A stretch of 64,000 nucleotides of DNA from Paenibacillus_E qinlingensis_A (GCF_031455095.1 NZ_JAVDSB010000002.1:682001-746000), one strand, 5' to 3'. Shown: positions 25,801 to 33,865, counted from the stretch's first letter. The notes: generated from the letters alone by a model not told the origin. Program-made: numbers and translations.

Positions 25801-27345
25801 GTCGGACGTATACACGTCCCCGTCATTCAACAACACAGGATTATTGTGATCATCAAATAAACGAGTCATGACTGGTGATTGCAAGATAATTGCATCCGGT
25901 TTTTCGAATGTGTTATACAGGAAAGGCGAGCCTTTCACGAAAGTGGTGCTCATTTTGGCTGTATCATCGTCACTGAGAACCACGGTTGCAGAGAAGTCAC
26001 CGTAACCAGAAATTTTTGTTTCCATGTTCGCGGGGTTAATCGTATTGCTAGTAAAATATAAGTCCGGTTCGCCATCGGCATCAATTGAATTACCATTTGA
26101 ATAGCCTGCACCTGGGTTTAGAACGGCAAGCCCTTGTTTCGTGTACCAATTCTTAAGCGGCAGTGTCACGAGACCATTACTATCACCCAGATTGGAGACG
26201 AGAATAGACTGCCACCAATCATTTGAAGGGATTGGCGTTTTAATCGTAGAGGTCCGATATATAGGATTCTTGGGTTCTAATTGCGTTATATCATGAACCT
26301 CATAGCTTCCTGCCCCCACTTTCACAGCGGAAGGAGTCGGCACTTCAGGAATTTCGTAATTTGGTTTAGGATCACCATCACGGTAGGCTCGTACCTCAAA
26401 CTCGAACAGGGAATAACCGTTCGTGCTACCTCTCCCAATGGCTGACATTTTTACATAGCGGGTCTTAGCGTAAAGAGGAATCGTTTCTTTGCCTCCATTG
26501 CCGTTAAGCTGACGGAAACTGGTTGTCCAATGTTTGGCATCATTCGAAACCTGAATATCATATGCTCGCCCAAAAGCAGCTTCCCAGTTCAATACGACAC
26601 TGCCGATTTCATATTCTTGTCCCAAGTCTACGTAGATCCACTCTTTGTCCTTGTAGATGGAGGACCACCGAGTGTCCTTATTTCCGTCTGTTGCATTTTT
26701 AGCCAAATAATTTTTTTCTTCCATTTTATCTCTATCTTCAGCTGATTTACTTGGCTCATCCTTTTCAAGGGACGAGACAGTTACATCGCGGTTGAGCGCT
26801 AAGTTCGCTGCAGCAGGCTTCGGAGGGGTACCCGAGCCACCCGTTCCATAAACACTGAATTCAAAAATAGAAATACCGTAAGGTTGCTGAGCACGTTCCG
26901 TACTGAAAAGACGTACATAACGCCCCTTTCCTGCAACTTCAATGGCAACATCACCTGGTTTTCCTTGCAAAACAGGGGTTATATCCTGCCAATGAAGCTC
27001 ATCATCGGAAACTTGAATGGTATAAGCGTTGGAATATGCATTTTCCCAATTAACAACAACTTTGTTCAGAGTTGCTGTAGCTCCAAGATCTACGTATATC
27101 CATTGCGGATCCTTCTTCCAAACACTCTCCCAACGGCTATTCATGCTGCCGTCAACGGCCAAATCTGGCGTACTGCCTCCAAGTGACGAGGAAGCGTATA
27201 TAGGCCGATTCATAGACAACAAATAATTGTCAGCTGCGACAGCCTGTACATTCAGAGCAGGCATAGCTGGCACACTACCAACCATTAATAAAACGGCTAC
27301 TAAGGCGCGAGCCCAGTGAAGGCGTTTTTTTCTTTCTAACATCAT
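22816..27345 (-). CDS. GH81 endo-beta-1,3-glucanase with five discoidin (F5/8C) modules
   Basis: A 1509-residue secreted enzyme. A signal peptide covers about residues 1-40 and two F5/8 type C (CBM32-like) domains about 40-325. The GH81 catalytic region (about 345-1000) has SNDWWQSIL, DHHFTYGYYIFASAVLA, FDPYEGHSWAGG and GNNQEAAGES, which match the GH81 acidic and binding motifs. Three further tandem discoidin domains occupy about 1110-1505; each has a WLQIDLG- or IVLELG-type strand and WWSISE(L/V) near its end. GH81 enzymes cut fungal or algal beta-1,3-glucan. GGGAGAG precedes the ATG at 27345. A CRP-type site drives the gene. Confidence 0.9.
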   Translation of the reverse strand: MMLERKKRLHWARALVAVLLMVGSVPAMPALNVQAVAADNYLLSMNRPIYASSSLGGSTPDLAVDGSMNSRWESVWKKDPQWIYVDLGATATLNKVVVNWENAYSNAYTIQVSDDELHWQDITPVLQGKPGDVAIEVAGKGRYVRLFSTERAQQPYGISIFEFSVYGTGGSGTPPKPAAANLALNRDVTVSSLEKDEPSKSAEDRDKMEEKNYLAKNATDGNKDTRWSSIYKDKEWIYVDLGQEYEIGSVVLNWEAAFGRAYDIQVSNDAKHWTTSFRQLNGNGGKETIPLYAKTRYVKMSAIGRGSTNGYSLFEFEVRAYRDGDPKPNYEIPEVPTPSAVKVGAGSYEVHDITQLEPKNPIYRTSTIKTPIPSNDWWQSILVSNLGDSNGLVTLPLKNWYTKQGLAVLNPGAGYSNGNSIDADGEPDLYFTSNTINPANMETKISGYGDFSATVVLSDDDTAKMSTTFVKGSPFLYNTFEKPDAIILQSPVMTRLFDDHNNPVLLNDGDVYTSDHIGLQVTNQDKAQTPQTFVRNYGIFVPEGTTFMKLGNTIKIKLGSNENYMSLAALPSASELGLFYQHAYAFVTDTKVEYHFDEKTSLVKTSYTSSTELKRPNVSKDTIMTQFPHQWKIADKPLTDLSYPSIRGKLKVHVGNTFTTTDRFNGLIPQFVEPNDPSYSRAQVVAYLDQLDADMANGFMAADPYWQGKKLHPLSLAVLISDQLGDTDRKNHYLGLLKTILTDWYTYSPEEELHSHYFHYSEYWGSLMAYHTGFGLNTGLTDHHFTYGYYIFASAVLATYDKTFLHDYGDMVETLIRDYANPSRTDSQYPWFRNFDPYEGHSWAGGYADNRSGNNQEAAGESLFGWVGEYMWGLVTGNDMYRDAGIWGFTTEEKATEQYWFNYDGDNWVDGYNHATAGQVYGTATAFTTFFNGDPEYVYGIHWLPPAEWMTYYGRQPEKAAGLYNNLIKDIGGQERAWYHIIWPFQSISDPKAVLSKWNTSNMQQNEVFNAYWFVHSMESLGHRSAKIWADDPAVTVYEKDGVFTAQIWNPSESNKTIHFFNRDGALGSATVYANALVSVDPMKNTVKVKPDSSNDIAYLDRSAWTITASKVGESLKNLTDNDLSTRWSSGSSQAAGDWLQIDLGTEQNFDTLFLNSGTNWNDYAHAYEVYVSKDGEEWGAPVATEKGTSPSLATSLAAQKARFVKIVLTDANASWWSISEVKVAKFAKATEMPTVETGALDRSAWVATASSTQGNDVAENMLDGDGNSLWTNGQPQTNGQWLQIDLGSKQSFDMISMNPGNSANDYTRAYQLFVSDDGENWGTAVTTGQGEAGTLLMTFPIQHARYMKIVQIGEADKWWSIAELNVYHYGIGKQKPLEPNDWIATASSTAGGESTQAMIDGNPDTRWSTGSEQKNGDNIVLELGEEQSFNQVIMESGRNHNDYARGYEVYVSNDGENWGNPVASGEGKGTTVIAVFKQQKARFMKIVQTGTDSHWWSISELRLLTGDK

Positions 27346-27391
27346 TTCAACTCTCCCTTTGTATTTGTATACTGCGGCCATCAGCTTGCTT

Positions 27392-27433
27392 ATTATACGA
27401 GTAATAAAATTTTAATACTGTAACTTTGTCACT
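27392..27433 (-). promoter_or_regulatory. CRP/FNR-type site and -10 box of the GH81 gene
   Basis: On the minus strand AGTGAC-AAA-GTTACA (27433-27419) is followed by a consensus TATAAT (27397-27392), centre-to-centre 31.5 bp. Confidence 0.72.
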
Positions 27434-27473
27434 TTCCTAATAAGAAATTGTATTCTAAAGGAGCTAAACACAA

Positions 27474-27523
27474 AAACTGCACCACCAATTGTTAGTTTGT
27501 GACTAACAATCGGGGTGCAGTTT
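27474..27523 (-). terminator. Terminator of the SDR gene
   Basis: AAACTGCACC pairs with GGTGCAGTTT, with an inner ATTGTTAGT/ACTAACAAT stem. On the minus strand TTTTTGTGTTT follows, 40 bases after the SDR stop. Confidence 0.8.
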
Positions 27524-27560
27524 AAAGGTACGCACTTGAAATAGAATAGTGCTCGGTTAA

Positions 27561-28301
27561 TTAGAACTCCTGCGAAGTAGGACGCAGAACGATCTCGTTG
27601 ACATCTACCTCTACCGGCTGTTCGATAACAAAAGCAATAGTCCGTGCCACCGCGCTTGCGGGAATGGCGGATTTGTAGAAATCCAATACGTTGGATTGTG
27701 CCGTGCCCGTGGTGTTGTACTTCAGGTCGCTTTCCACAGCCCCCGGTTCGATGGACGTTACCCGGACCTTGCTGCCCACTTCATGACGCAGACCTTCGGA
27801 AATTGCGCGCACCGCGAATTTGGTGCCTGAATAGACGGTACCCCCCGGCGAAAATACTTTTACTCCGGCAACGGAGCTGATGTTGATGATGTGCCCGTTC
27901 TCCTGAGCAAGGAAGGTAGGCAAGACGGAGGCGATTCCGTACAGAACCCCTTTGATGTTGATGTCGATCATCGCGTCCCACTCGTCTGTGTTCACTTCTG
28001 ACATTGGACGAATCGGCATAATGCCAGCATTATTGACGAGCACATCCACTTTGCCAAATTCAGCAATGATCGCATCGACTACAGCCTTGAACTGCAATTT
28101 GTCGGTTACATCAAGCTGATAAGCAGCAGCCTTACCACCAGCCTTCTTGATTTCTGCAACTACCTCATCAAGCTTGTCCTTTCGGCGTGCAGCCACCGCT
28201 ACGATCGCTCCCTTGGAAGCCAGGAGGCGCGCGGACTCCGCTCCGAGACCGGTGCCGCCACCTGTGATTAGTACGACTTTGTTTGCAATTCCATTACTCA
28301 T
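27561..28301 (-). CDS. Short-chain dehydrogenase/reductase
   Basis: A 246-residue classical SDR. The cofactor motif TGGGTGLG is near residue 13, NNAGIMPIRP near 87, the catalytic Ser in NISSVAG and YSGTKFAV near 155. The Asn-Ser-Tyr-Lys set is complete. It resembles YdfG/NADP-dependent oxidoreductases of unassigned substrate. GAGGAG stands 9 bases before the ATG at 28301; the frame upstream is open but has no ribosome binding site. Confidence 0.9.
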   Translation of the reverse strand: MSNGIANKVVLITGGGTGLGAESARLLASKGAIVAVAARRKDKLDEVVAEIKKAGGKAAAYQLDVTDKLQFKAVVDAIIAEFGKVDVLVNNAGIMPIRPMSEVNTDEWDAMIDINIKGVLYGIASVLPTFLAQENGHIINISSVAGVKVFSPGGTVYSGTKFAVRAISEGLRHEVGSKVRVTSIEPGAVESDLKYNTTGTAQSNVLDFYKSAIPASAVARTIAFVIEQPVEVDVNEIVLRPTSQEF

Positions 28302-28439
28302 TAGATACATCTCCTCTTTACATGATATTAGGACTAAGCCATTCATTCGTCTGATAGTATACACTAATATAGATTTGATACATTCATTAAATTAAGGAAG
28401 ACACTGTTGTATTTACTTAACATTCTATCGCGTCTCTGA

Positions 28440-29111
28440 TTACTCAATAAAACGTACGAGTGCGCTACGATCTCTAATCGTAATTTTCCCTCGCGAAAGT
28501 TCGATCACTTCTTTATGCTCAAGTACTTTCAGCGTTCTGCTGATCACCTCACGGGCTGTCCCTAATTCGATGGATAAGCTCTGATGAGTAATATAAAGCG
28601 TATCTGAATTACCATTCTGTTCAGCGAATTGAATAAGAAATTCTGAAATTCTACCTCGAATCGTTTTAAAATTAATATTATCCAATAAACTGGCCAAATG
28701 GAGAAGCCTTCTGGCTGACTCTGTATAAATGAACTGTCGAAAAACAGGATACCGATCCATCCAGTCTTGGAAAACTTCAGCGGGAACGATCAACATCAAT
28801 GCAGCTGTTTCTACGCAGGCATTTACTTCATATTCGGAAGATCCCAAAATGCTAGAAGACATAAACGGACAACATTCTCCGCTATTCACTCTGTACAACG
28901 TGATTTCACGACCAGAGGCACTTACTTTATACGTTCTAAGGTTACCATCCAAAAGCATGACTACAAACTTCAGAAATTGTGTTTTCTCAACGATATTTTG
29001 GGGTTCCATTTGAATCACTTGTAAGGAGTCTTGATACCAATCCTCCTCTGAAAGGTCTGCCATACTGGGGAATAATGAAAGGATGCGCGATACATGTTCA
29101 GACTGAATCAA
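28440..29111 (-). CDS. CRP/FNR-family transcriptional regulator, copy 1
   Basis: A 223-residue regulator. A cyclic-nucleotide-like beta-roll (about 15-130) contains the unusual GECCPFMSSS. A long dimer helix follows, then a winged helix (about 150-210) with the recognition segment GTAREVISRTLK. The Arg-Glu-x-x-Ser-Arg arrangement aligns with CRP's Arg180/Glu181/Arg185, which read TGTGA. The TTG at 29111 is chosen: AAGGAG is 9 bases upstream, and the predicted transcription start (about 29140) leaves no room for earlier starts. Its own promoter carries a CRP-type site, so it is probably autoregulated. The effector is unknown. Confidence 0.9.
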   Translation of the reverse strand: MIQSEHVSRILSLFPSMADLSEEDWYQDSLQVIQMEPQNIVEKTQFLKFVVMLLDGNLRTYKVSASGREITLYRVNSGECCPFMSSSILGSSEYEVNACVETAALMLIVPAEVFQDWMDRYPVFRQFIYTESARRLLHLASLLDNINFKTIRGRISEFLIQFAEQNGNSDTLYITHQSLSIELGTAREVISRTLKVLEHKEVIELSRGKITIRDRSALVRFIE

Positions 29112-29146
29112 CCGTTTCAACTCCTTAATTATTATCCACAATGTCG

Positions 29147-29188
29147 ATAATAACGAATAACTGAAGTAAATTCAGTGATTAAGTCACA
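29147..29188 (-). promoter_or_regulatory. CRP/FNR-type site and -10 box of CRP/FNR copy 1
   Basis: On the minus strand TGTGAC-TTA-ATCACT (29188-29174) is followed by TATTAT (29152-29147), centre-to-centre 31.5 bp. The TTG start lies about 35 bases past the -10. Confidence 0.7.
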
Positions 29189-29378
29189 TAAAACCTAGCG
29201 CTTTATCAATCATCCATGGAAATAATGGACTCCAGATGTTCAACAAAACTAGAAAACTCCATTTCACGAACAGGGTGAACGTACTGATCACTTTCGAGAC
29301 GGGGTCCTCTGACACGATCGCATGAACATCCGTTCGGCGTTTTTTATAGTTTTCAAAAAAATCATTTCTTTCATTCAT
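29184..29378 (-). CDS. Possible small membrane protein (doubtful)
   Basis: A 64-codon frame with a charged N-terminal half (MNERNDFFENYKKRRTD) and one hydrophobic helix (about 36-58, FVKWSFLVLLNIWSPLF). It lacks a clear ribosome binding site, begins after the terminator of the MEKHLA gene, and its stop overlaps the CRP-type operator of the next gene. I do not recognise it. Confidence 0.25.
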   Translation of the reverse strand: MNERNDFFENYKKRRTDVHAIVSEDPVSKVISTFTLFVKWSFLVLLNIWSPLFPWMIDKALGFM

Positions 29379-29395
29379 TAAAGCCAGTAAATAAA

Positions 29396-29425
29396 AATGA
29401 ACACTGAGATTAAACAGTGTTCATT
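29396..29425 (-). terminator. Terminator of the MEKHLA gene
   Basis: A perfect 11-bp stem AATGAACACTG/CAGTGTTCATT with an 8-base loop is followed on the minus strand by TTTTTATTT, 18 bases after the stop. Confidence 0.88.
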
Positions 29426-29442
29426 AGAGAGTTTTGATACCC

Positions 29443-29907
29443 TTATATATATCGGTATTCGTGAAATGAGGCAGCTTGACCATACTTATTACCCTTCTCA
29501 TCGGTCAGATTCCACACCGTCACTTCTACAATGTAAAATCTCCGTCCAGTACTCGAAATCCGAATTCCCTTGTAATTGTCTATGAAGCCATTAGCACCGA
29601 CCGCTCTAAGAAATTGCTCCCGTTCCTCCCTTTCCATCGCTTCCGCAGTCAATCTTGAAGGGGTACTTGTAAAGGTTGTCCAGTCCATTTCCCACAGCTT
29701 CTGAGCTGCGCGGTTGCCGAAATTGAGCACCGGATCTAGCTCCAGCCCGTGAGAAAGGACTATGAATGGCGCATCATACAGCTTTTCAAATTCGTCCCCT
29801 TGCATAGGATCCTTTTCTAAAAGCTTCTTCCCAGTTACCCGCTTGTAACTCTCTAGGATAATTCTAGCGTGTTCGTTAGTTGCACCAATTCCGTTAAGTT
29901 TCATCAT
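29443..29907 (-). CDS. MEKHLA-domain (PAS-like) protein
   Basis: A 154-residue cytoplasmic protein consisting of a single MEKHLA domain. It shows FIVLSHGLELDPVLNFGNRAAQKLWEMDW, TSTPSRLTAEAMER and a C-terminal EVTVWNLTDEKGNKYGQAASF, which are characteristic. The domain is a PAS relative thought to sense a ligand or redox state; no output domain is present. GGGAG precedes the ATG. It is divergent from the glutathione peroxidase gene. Confidence 0.85.
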   Translation of the reverse strand: MMKLNGIGATNEHARIILESYKRVTGKKLLEKDPMQGDEFEKLYDAPFIVLSHGLELDPVLNFGNRAAQKLWEMDWTTFTSTPSRLTAEAMEREEREQFLRAVGANGFIDNYKGIRISSTGRRFYIVEVTVWNLTDEKGNKYGQAASFHEYRYI

Positions 29908-30005
29908 AATAATCTCCCTTCTATCTTACAAATGCTCGACTATATAATAAGGCCCTTTGATATATCCAGTCTACATTTACCATAATTATATTTAGCACAA
30001 TATAA

Positions 30006-30035
30006 TTGACAAAAATCATGAACGCGATATATAAT
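30006..30035 (+). promoter_or_regulatory. Promoter of the glutathione peroxidase gene
   Basis: Perfect TTGACA (30006-30011) and TATAAT (30030-30035) boxes are separated by 18 bp, with the gene start 61 bases downstream. Confidence 0.8.
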
Positions 30036-30095
30036 CACATTATACAGATGACACAATTTAATTTTATAAAATTTATCTTGAGAGGAAAGTGACTT

Positions 30096-30572
30096 ATGTC
30101 TATTTATAATTACAATGTTACAACTGCAAAAGGATCCGTAAAATCAATTGCCGAATACAAAGGTAAAGTGATGCTGATTGTTAACACCGCGAGCAAATGC
30201 GCATTTACGCCGCAGTTCAAAGAGCTTCAAGAGATTTACAAGCAATATAAAGGCAGTGGTCTTGAAATTCTCGGCTTCCCGTGCAACCAATTTGGCAGTG
30301 GTGAAAAAGGGAACAATGAGGAAATTCACAGCTTCTGCGAAATTAATTACGGCGTAACCTTTGAGCTTTTCGGAAAAATTGATGTAAATGGACCTAACGC
30401 TGATGAACTCTACAAATTCTTGAAAAAAGAAGCAAGAGGCGTGCTTGGATCTGAGTCTATTAAATGGAATTTCACGAAGTTTCTTGTTGACCGCGATGGA
30501 CGTGTTTTGAAACGTTATGGTTCAACGGACAAACCTTCGGCTATCGCAGAAGATTTGAAGGAGTTACTGTGA
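30096..30572 (+). CDS. Glutathione peroxidase-like thiol peroxidase
   Basis: A 158-residue thioredoxin-fold peroxidase. NTASKCAFTPQ holds the peroxidatic Cys near residue 36, GFPCNQFG holds the second Cys and the conserved Gln, and WNFTKFLVDRDG holds the Trp-Asn pair. It is the cysteine, not the selenocysteine, form. Such bacterial enzymes usually take electrons from thioredoxin or bacillithiol systems. AGAGGAAAG precedes the ATG. It is monocistronic between a consensus promoter and a terminator. Confidence 0.94.
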   Translation: MSIYNYNVTTAKGSVKSIAEYKGKVMLIVNTASKCAFTPQFKELQEIYKQYKGSGLEILGFPCNQFGSGEKGNNEEIHSFCEINYGVTFELFGKIDVNGPNADELYKFLKKEARGVLGSESIKWNFTKFLVDRDGRVLKRYGSTDKPSAIAEDLKELL

Positions 30573-30624
30573 ATGAATCACACAGTGTTGGTCAATTCTA
30601 AAATAAAGTTATAAACAGAAAAGA

Positions 30625-30655
30625 GACGCCAACCATCGTTGGCGTCTTCATTTTG
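30625..30655 (+). terminator. Terminator of the glutathione peroxidase gene
   Basis: A perfect 9-bp stem GACGCCAAC/GTTGGCGTC with a 4-base loop, then TTCATTTTGTT. The stretch from here to 30880 shows no convincing gene. Confidence 0.85.
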
Positions 30656-30895
30656 TTAACAATCGGCATATCTCTCATATTGGCGGTAAGAGATTTTTTC
30701 GAGGAAGCCATGGTGTGAAATAAATTTGTTATGAGTGATTTGAGGCATGGAAGCAAATAATAGCTTAATCCTGGTCCTCATACCGCTTCGTTATCGCCCT
30801 CTAATATTGTGGAAGCACATCTTTCGGCAGAGGAATGTTATGCAATGCACGTGGCAAAGTAAATCACGAATATAAATATGAGGAGGAATAAAATA

Positions 30896-31380
30896 ATGAC
30901 AACTCAACTTAAACTTCATCATCTCAAAAAATCTTAAAAGGTTGGAAAATGCATCACAATAGTTTGATTGAACTAGCAGCTCAACTACCTGACTCCAGCG
31001 GCAATTGGCGCCCCTGGGAAGGCGGCTGGACTACACTAGAGCTCATACATCATTTGGCTTGGACGCCAGAGTTCTTTTTCGCTCAGATAGAAAAGCGCGA
31101 CATGAACATACCTCCCGTACCTTCAACCATTATAGAAGCGCGTGAGCTTGTAAAGAATCTGACTGGCGTCACGGAGCAAAAACTGAACGAATATACCGAT
31201 TCCGAGCTTCAAGAGGTAGTTACTATTCATATTAACGGTGTTGATGTCACCGAGCCTGTAGAAGAAATGTTCCATCGCCTAGTTGCACACGAAGCTCATC
31301 ACAAGGGTCAACTCTTCATCTATGCTCGACAGCTTGGCGTCACCAATGCACCGTTCTATGTCGATCTAAGTGTAAAATAA
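30896..31380 (+). pseudogene. DinB-family protein gene with a 5' frameshift
   Basis: AGGAGG at 30881 points to the ATG at 30896, which opens MTTQLKLHHLKK and then hits a stop after 13 codons. Adding one base in the A6 run at 30926-30931 would join it to the main frame (143 residues from the internal ATG at 30949). That frame is a DinB/YfiT-type four-helix metal-binding protein: WTTLELIHHLAWTPEFFF, then HRLVAHEAHHKGQLFIYARQLG with the C-terminal His pair. The N-terminal helix is thus split. It could be a recent mutation, a phase-variable tract or a sequencing error. If the internal ATG is used, the protein lacks its first helix. Confidence 0.75.
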
Positions 31381-31469
31381 TAAAAATCGGTTAGTGCAAG
31401 ATATGTATATGTACAAATGAATAGCATGCAGCGTGGATCATACCATTCTACGCTTGGGAAGCCCATAAA

Positions 31470-32441
31470 TCAGGAACTTGTACATTCCCCCCCGTCTACA
31501 TGCAACACCTGACCAGTAACAAAACTGGAATCATCCGATGCTAAGTAAACCCAAGTAGGTGCTAACTCAAACGGCTGTCCAGATCTCTTCATTAGGTTGT
31601 TCGTCCCCCACAGGGCTATTTCATCACTGGTCATACTTGCCGGAATCAAAGGTGTCCATATTCTACCCGGTGCGACGGCATTAACCCGGATACCTTGGGA
31701 GATTACACTACTTGCAAGTGCTCTCGTGAAACCAACTATAGCAGATTTACTTGCCGTATAGTCCAGCAATAGCTTTTGGCCGATATAAGCAACTATTGAT
31801 GTTGTATTAATAATCGTACTCCCTGCTTTCAAGTGAGGAAGTGCTGCTCTTGTTGTATAGAAATGAGAATAGACATTTACCGTAAAGATGTCGTTCATTT
31901 GCTCATCTGATATATCGGTCAGCGAATTTTGCTGAAACTGGACGCCTACATGATTCACAAGAGTGTCTAACTTCCCGTAAAAGGCCATTGTTTTTTCCAC
32001 GATATCAATGCATTGCTGCTTGCTACGCAAGTCACCCGGAAGAAGAAGACAACGTTGCCCTAGTTGTTCAACGCGAGCTTTAGTACGATGCGCATCTTCA
32101 TGCTCATCCAAATAGGAGATCGCTACGTCAGCACCTTCTTTAGCAAAAATAATGGCTACTGCAGCTCCCATACCGCTATCACCGCCAGTGATCAATGCCA
32201 CTTTCCCTTTTAATTTCTCACTACCCTTGTAGTGAGGATTTTCAAGGATTGGGCTAGGAACCATGAGCCTTTCTAAGCCTGGTTGGCGAAGCTGTTGTTG
32301 CTCTGGAAATGATACCGGAATCTCTTCATATCTCGTTATTTTCCCGTAGCTCGGGTAAAGGGGGTATGGATTTATTTTTTTATTCAGCTCAAACCATTTT
32401 TGCAAGTCACGCATTTCGTTCTCAACATTGTCATTACTCAA
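31470..32441 (-). CDS. SDR family oxidoreductase (general-stress-protein 39-like)
   Basis: A 323-residue SDR with the N-terminal extension of the YghA/GspA39 group (PYPLYPSYGKITRYEEIP). The cofactor motif is TGGDSGMG and the active-site set NTTSIVAY and YTASKSA. Two family positions are altered: the usual SGIG reads SGMG and NNAG reads NHVG. The TTG at 32441 is chosen because GGAGGG is about 8 bases upstream; the ATG at 32450 directly abuts the ribosome binding site. The substrate is unknown. Confidence 0.88.
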   Translation of the reverse strand: MSNDNVENEMRDLQKWFELNKKINPYPLYPSYGKITRYEEIPVSFPEQQQLRQPGLERLMVPSPILENPHYKGSEKLKGKVALITGGDSGMGAAVAIIFAKEGADVAISYLDEHEDAHRTKARVEQLGQRCLLLPGDLRSKQQCIDIVEKTMAFYGKLDTLVNHVGVQFQQNSLTDISDEQMNDIFTVNVYSHFYTTRAALPHLKAGSTIINTTSIVAYIGQKLLLDYTASKSAIVGFTRALASSVISQGIRVNAVAPGRIWTPLIPASMTSDEIALWGTNNLMKRSGQPFELAPTWVYLASDDSSFVTGQVLHVDGGECTSS

Positions 32442-32592
32442 AGCTGACATCCCTCCTCTGTCTGCAATTTTACAATAGTCTATGCTTCCTTGGTAAGAAC
32501 GATGCTTCTCTTGAACTTAGATGAATCATTTTGGCCAATATTAAATAGAATGTATCACATCACACATCCCTAGAAAAAGGAGGAGTACCGCA

Positions 32593-32757
32593 ATGAAGTT
32601 TATTTTCAGTCCCCAAATAAATGTCTTACTCATTAACCATTCAAATGAGAAACTCACGATGGAATACTTAAATCATTCTTGGTCAATGCCTGTCATTTCA
32701 ATTAGACCGCCATACTATACGAATCCCCGTTATGAGCCGGCGTATGCTATTATCTAA
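32593..32757 (+). CDS. Small protein of unknown function (54 residues)
   Basis: The frame starts MKFIFSPQINVLL behind a strong AAGGAGG ribosome binding site and ends YEPAYAII. It is rich in Asn, Pro and Tyr in its second half (PPYYTNPRYEP) and has no signal peptide or membrane helix. A bidirectional terminator follows within 30 bases, so it forms a compact transcription unit. I do not recognise the family. Confidence 0.6.
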   Translation: MKFIFSPQINVLLINHSNEKLTMEYLNHSWSMPVISIRPPYYTNPRYEPAYAII

Positions 32758-32782
32758 GCATGAATCGATACACTTAAGATTC

Positions 32783-32816
32783 AAAAAAAACATCGTCAAA
32801 TATGACGATGTTTTTT
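32783..32816. terminator. Bidirectional terminator
   Basis: CATCGTCA pairs with TGACGATG around a 4-base loop, flanked by eight A on the left and six T on the right. It serves the 54-residue gene and possibly the convergent GNAT gene. Confidence 0.88.
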
Positions 32817-32911
32817 GCCGTCGTGACAAGCAATGACGCGATTGTATACCGGATGGGGAAGATCGGATTCATATCGAACAATCTGACGTGTAAATTCCGT
32901 TCTTATCCTAG

Positions 32912-33706
32912 TTATCCTAGATAGACTTCGATTGTGACATCGACATTAAAACCAATTGACTTATACAAGCCTTCACCCATCGTGCTCGCTAGAAGCACAG
33001 CGAGACGCCGTCCTTCGGCTTGACCTTCGTGCAAAGCATGAAAGATCAATGCACATCCTAATCCTCTTCGCCGGTATGCCTCTAACGTAGCCACGTTATA
33101 GATGCCTATCGTTTCACCGACATGAACCGCGGTCAACGCAGCGACGGGCTGGCCGTCCAGGATGCCGATGTAATGACGATAAGCGGCATTCTCTCCTAAA
33201 GCGACATCTTCACTAATCTGTCCGAAAACCTCACCTATCTCCCCATTCACTTCAAACACAGAAGGCACAATATCTCGAAACCACCCCATCTCTGAGGAAG
33301 ATAGGATAGGTTTAATTACGAAACCGGGTATCACTTTCTTCTCATAATTCCAATTCCTCAATTCAAGTGACATACCCGACATTTCATCCACTTTATTAAG
33401 CCCCTTTGCTTGCAGGACATGTCCCAGTACTTCAACATTTGCGTCATGAGACCAGGTTAGCCAAGTAAAAGGAGTCTTACGTGCTATGTAATCATTAGCG
33501 ATCCTTCCTATTTCATCTATACCGTCCTCAGACAAAGCTCCATGATAGGTAATCACTCGATTAAACAGAGGATGCGCTAGATTGCTTTCGTATCGGATCA
33601 TTTGAGGCGTTCGTTCCATAACAATATGGGGACTGACACGGCTCATTTCTTCCATAGAGTAAATGAAGTTTCTCTTGATCTGCTCATGTTCGTAGTTATT
33701 TGACAT
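32912..33706 (-). CDS. GNAT-family N-acetyltransferase
   Basis: A 264-residue protein. The C-terminal half is a GNAT fold with the acetyl-CoA loop EAYRRRGLGCALI near residue 205 and LASTMGEGLYKSIGF near the end. The N-terminal half (about 1-115) is a degenerate GNAT-like or cap domain. The acceptor is unknown. AAAGGAGG precedes the ATG at 33706. A CRP-type site with a -10 box lies upstream. Confidence 0.87.
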   Translation of the reverse strand: MSNNYEHEQIKRNFIYSMEEMSRVSPHIVMERTPQMIRYESNLAHPLFNRVITYHGALSEDGIDEIGRIANDYIARKTPFTWLTWSHDANVEVLGHVLQAKGLNKVDEMSGMSLELRNWNYEKKVIPGFVIKPILSSSEMGWFRDIVPSVFEVNGEIGEVFGQISEDVALGENAAYRHYIGILDGQPVAALTAVHVGETIGIYNVATLEAYRRRGLGCALIFHALHEGQAEGRRLAVLLASTMGEGLYKSIGFNVDVTIEVYLG

Positions 33707-33823
33707 AATTATCCTCCTTTTCAATCAATGATTAAAAATAGCCGCTCAGACAGCTTATTCTCCCTGCTCGCTTACTCTCATCATTGACCTGCTCCTTCCT
33801 TAATTTCTTATATAATAAATTCA

Positions 33824-33865
33824 ATAGTAACAAGTTTTGAGTAATCAAACCGTAACTTAGTCACA
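33824..33865 (-). promoter_or_regulatory. CRP/FNR-type site and -10 box of the GNAT gene
   Basis: On the minus strand TGTGAC-TAA-GTTACG (33865-33851) is followed by TACTAT (33829-33824), centre-to-centre 31.5 bp. Confidence 0.68.

Noticed and set aside
29184..29378. 64-codon frame with one membrane helix as a firm gene
   Set aside because: Kept only as a doubtful feature: no ribosome binding site, and its stop overlaps the regulator's operator.
30650..30880. A hidden gene between glutathione peroxidase and the DinB gene
   Set aside because: Stops occur in all frames and no motif is recognisable; only the DinB ribosome binding site at the end is convincing.
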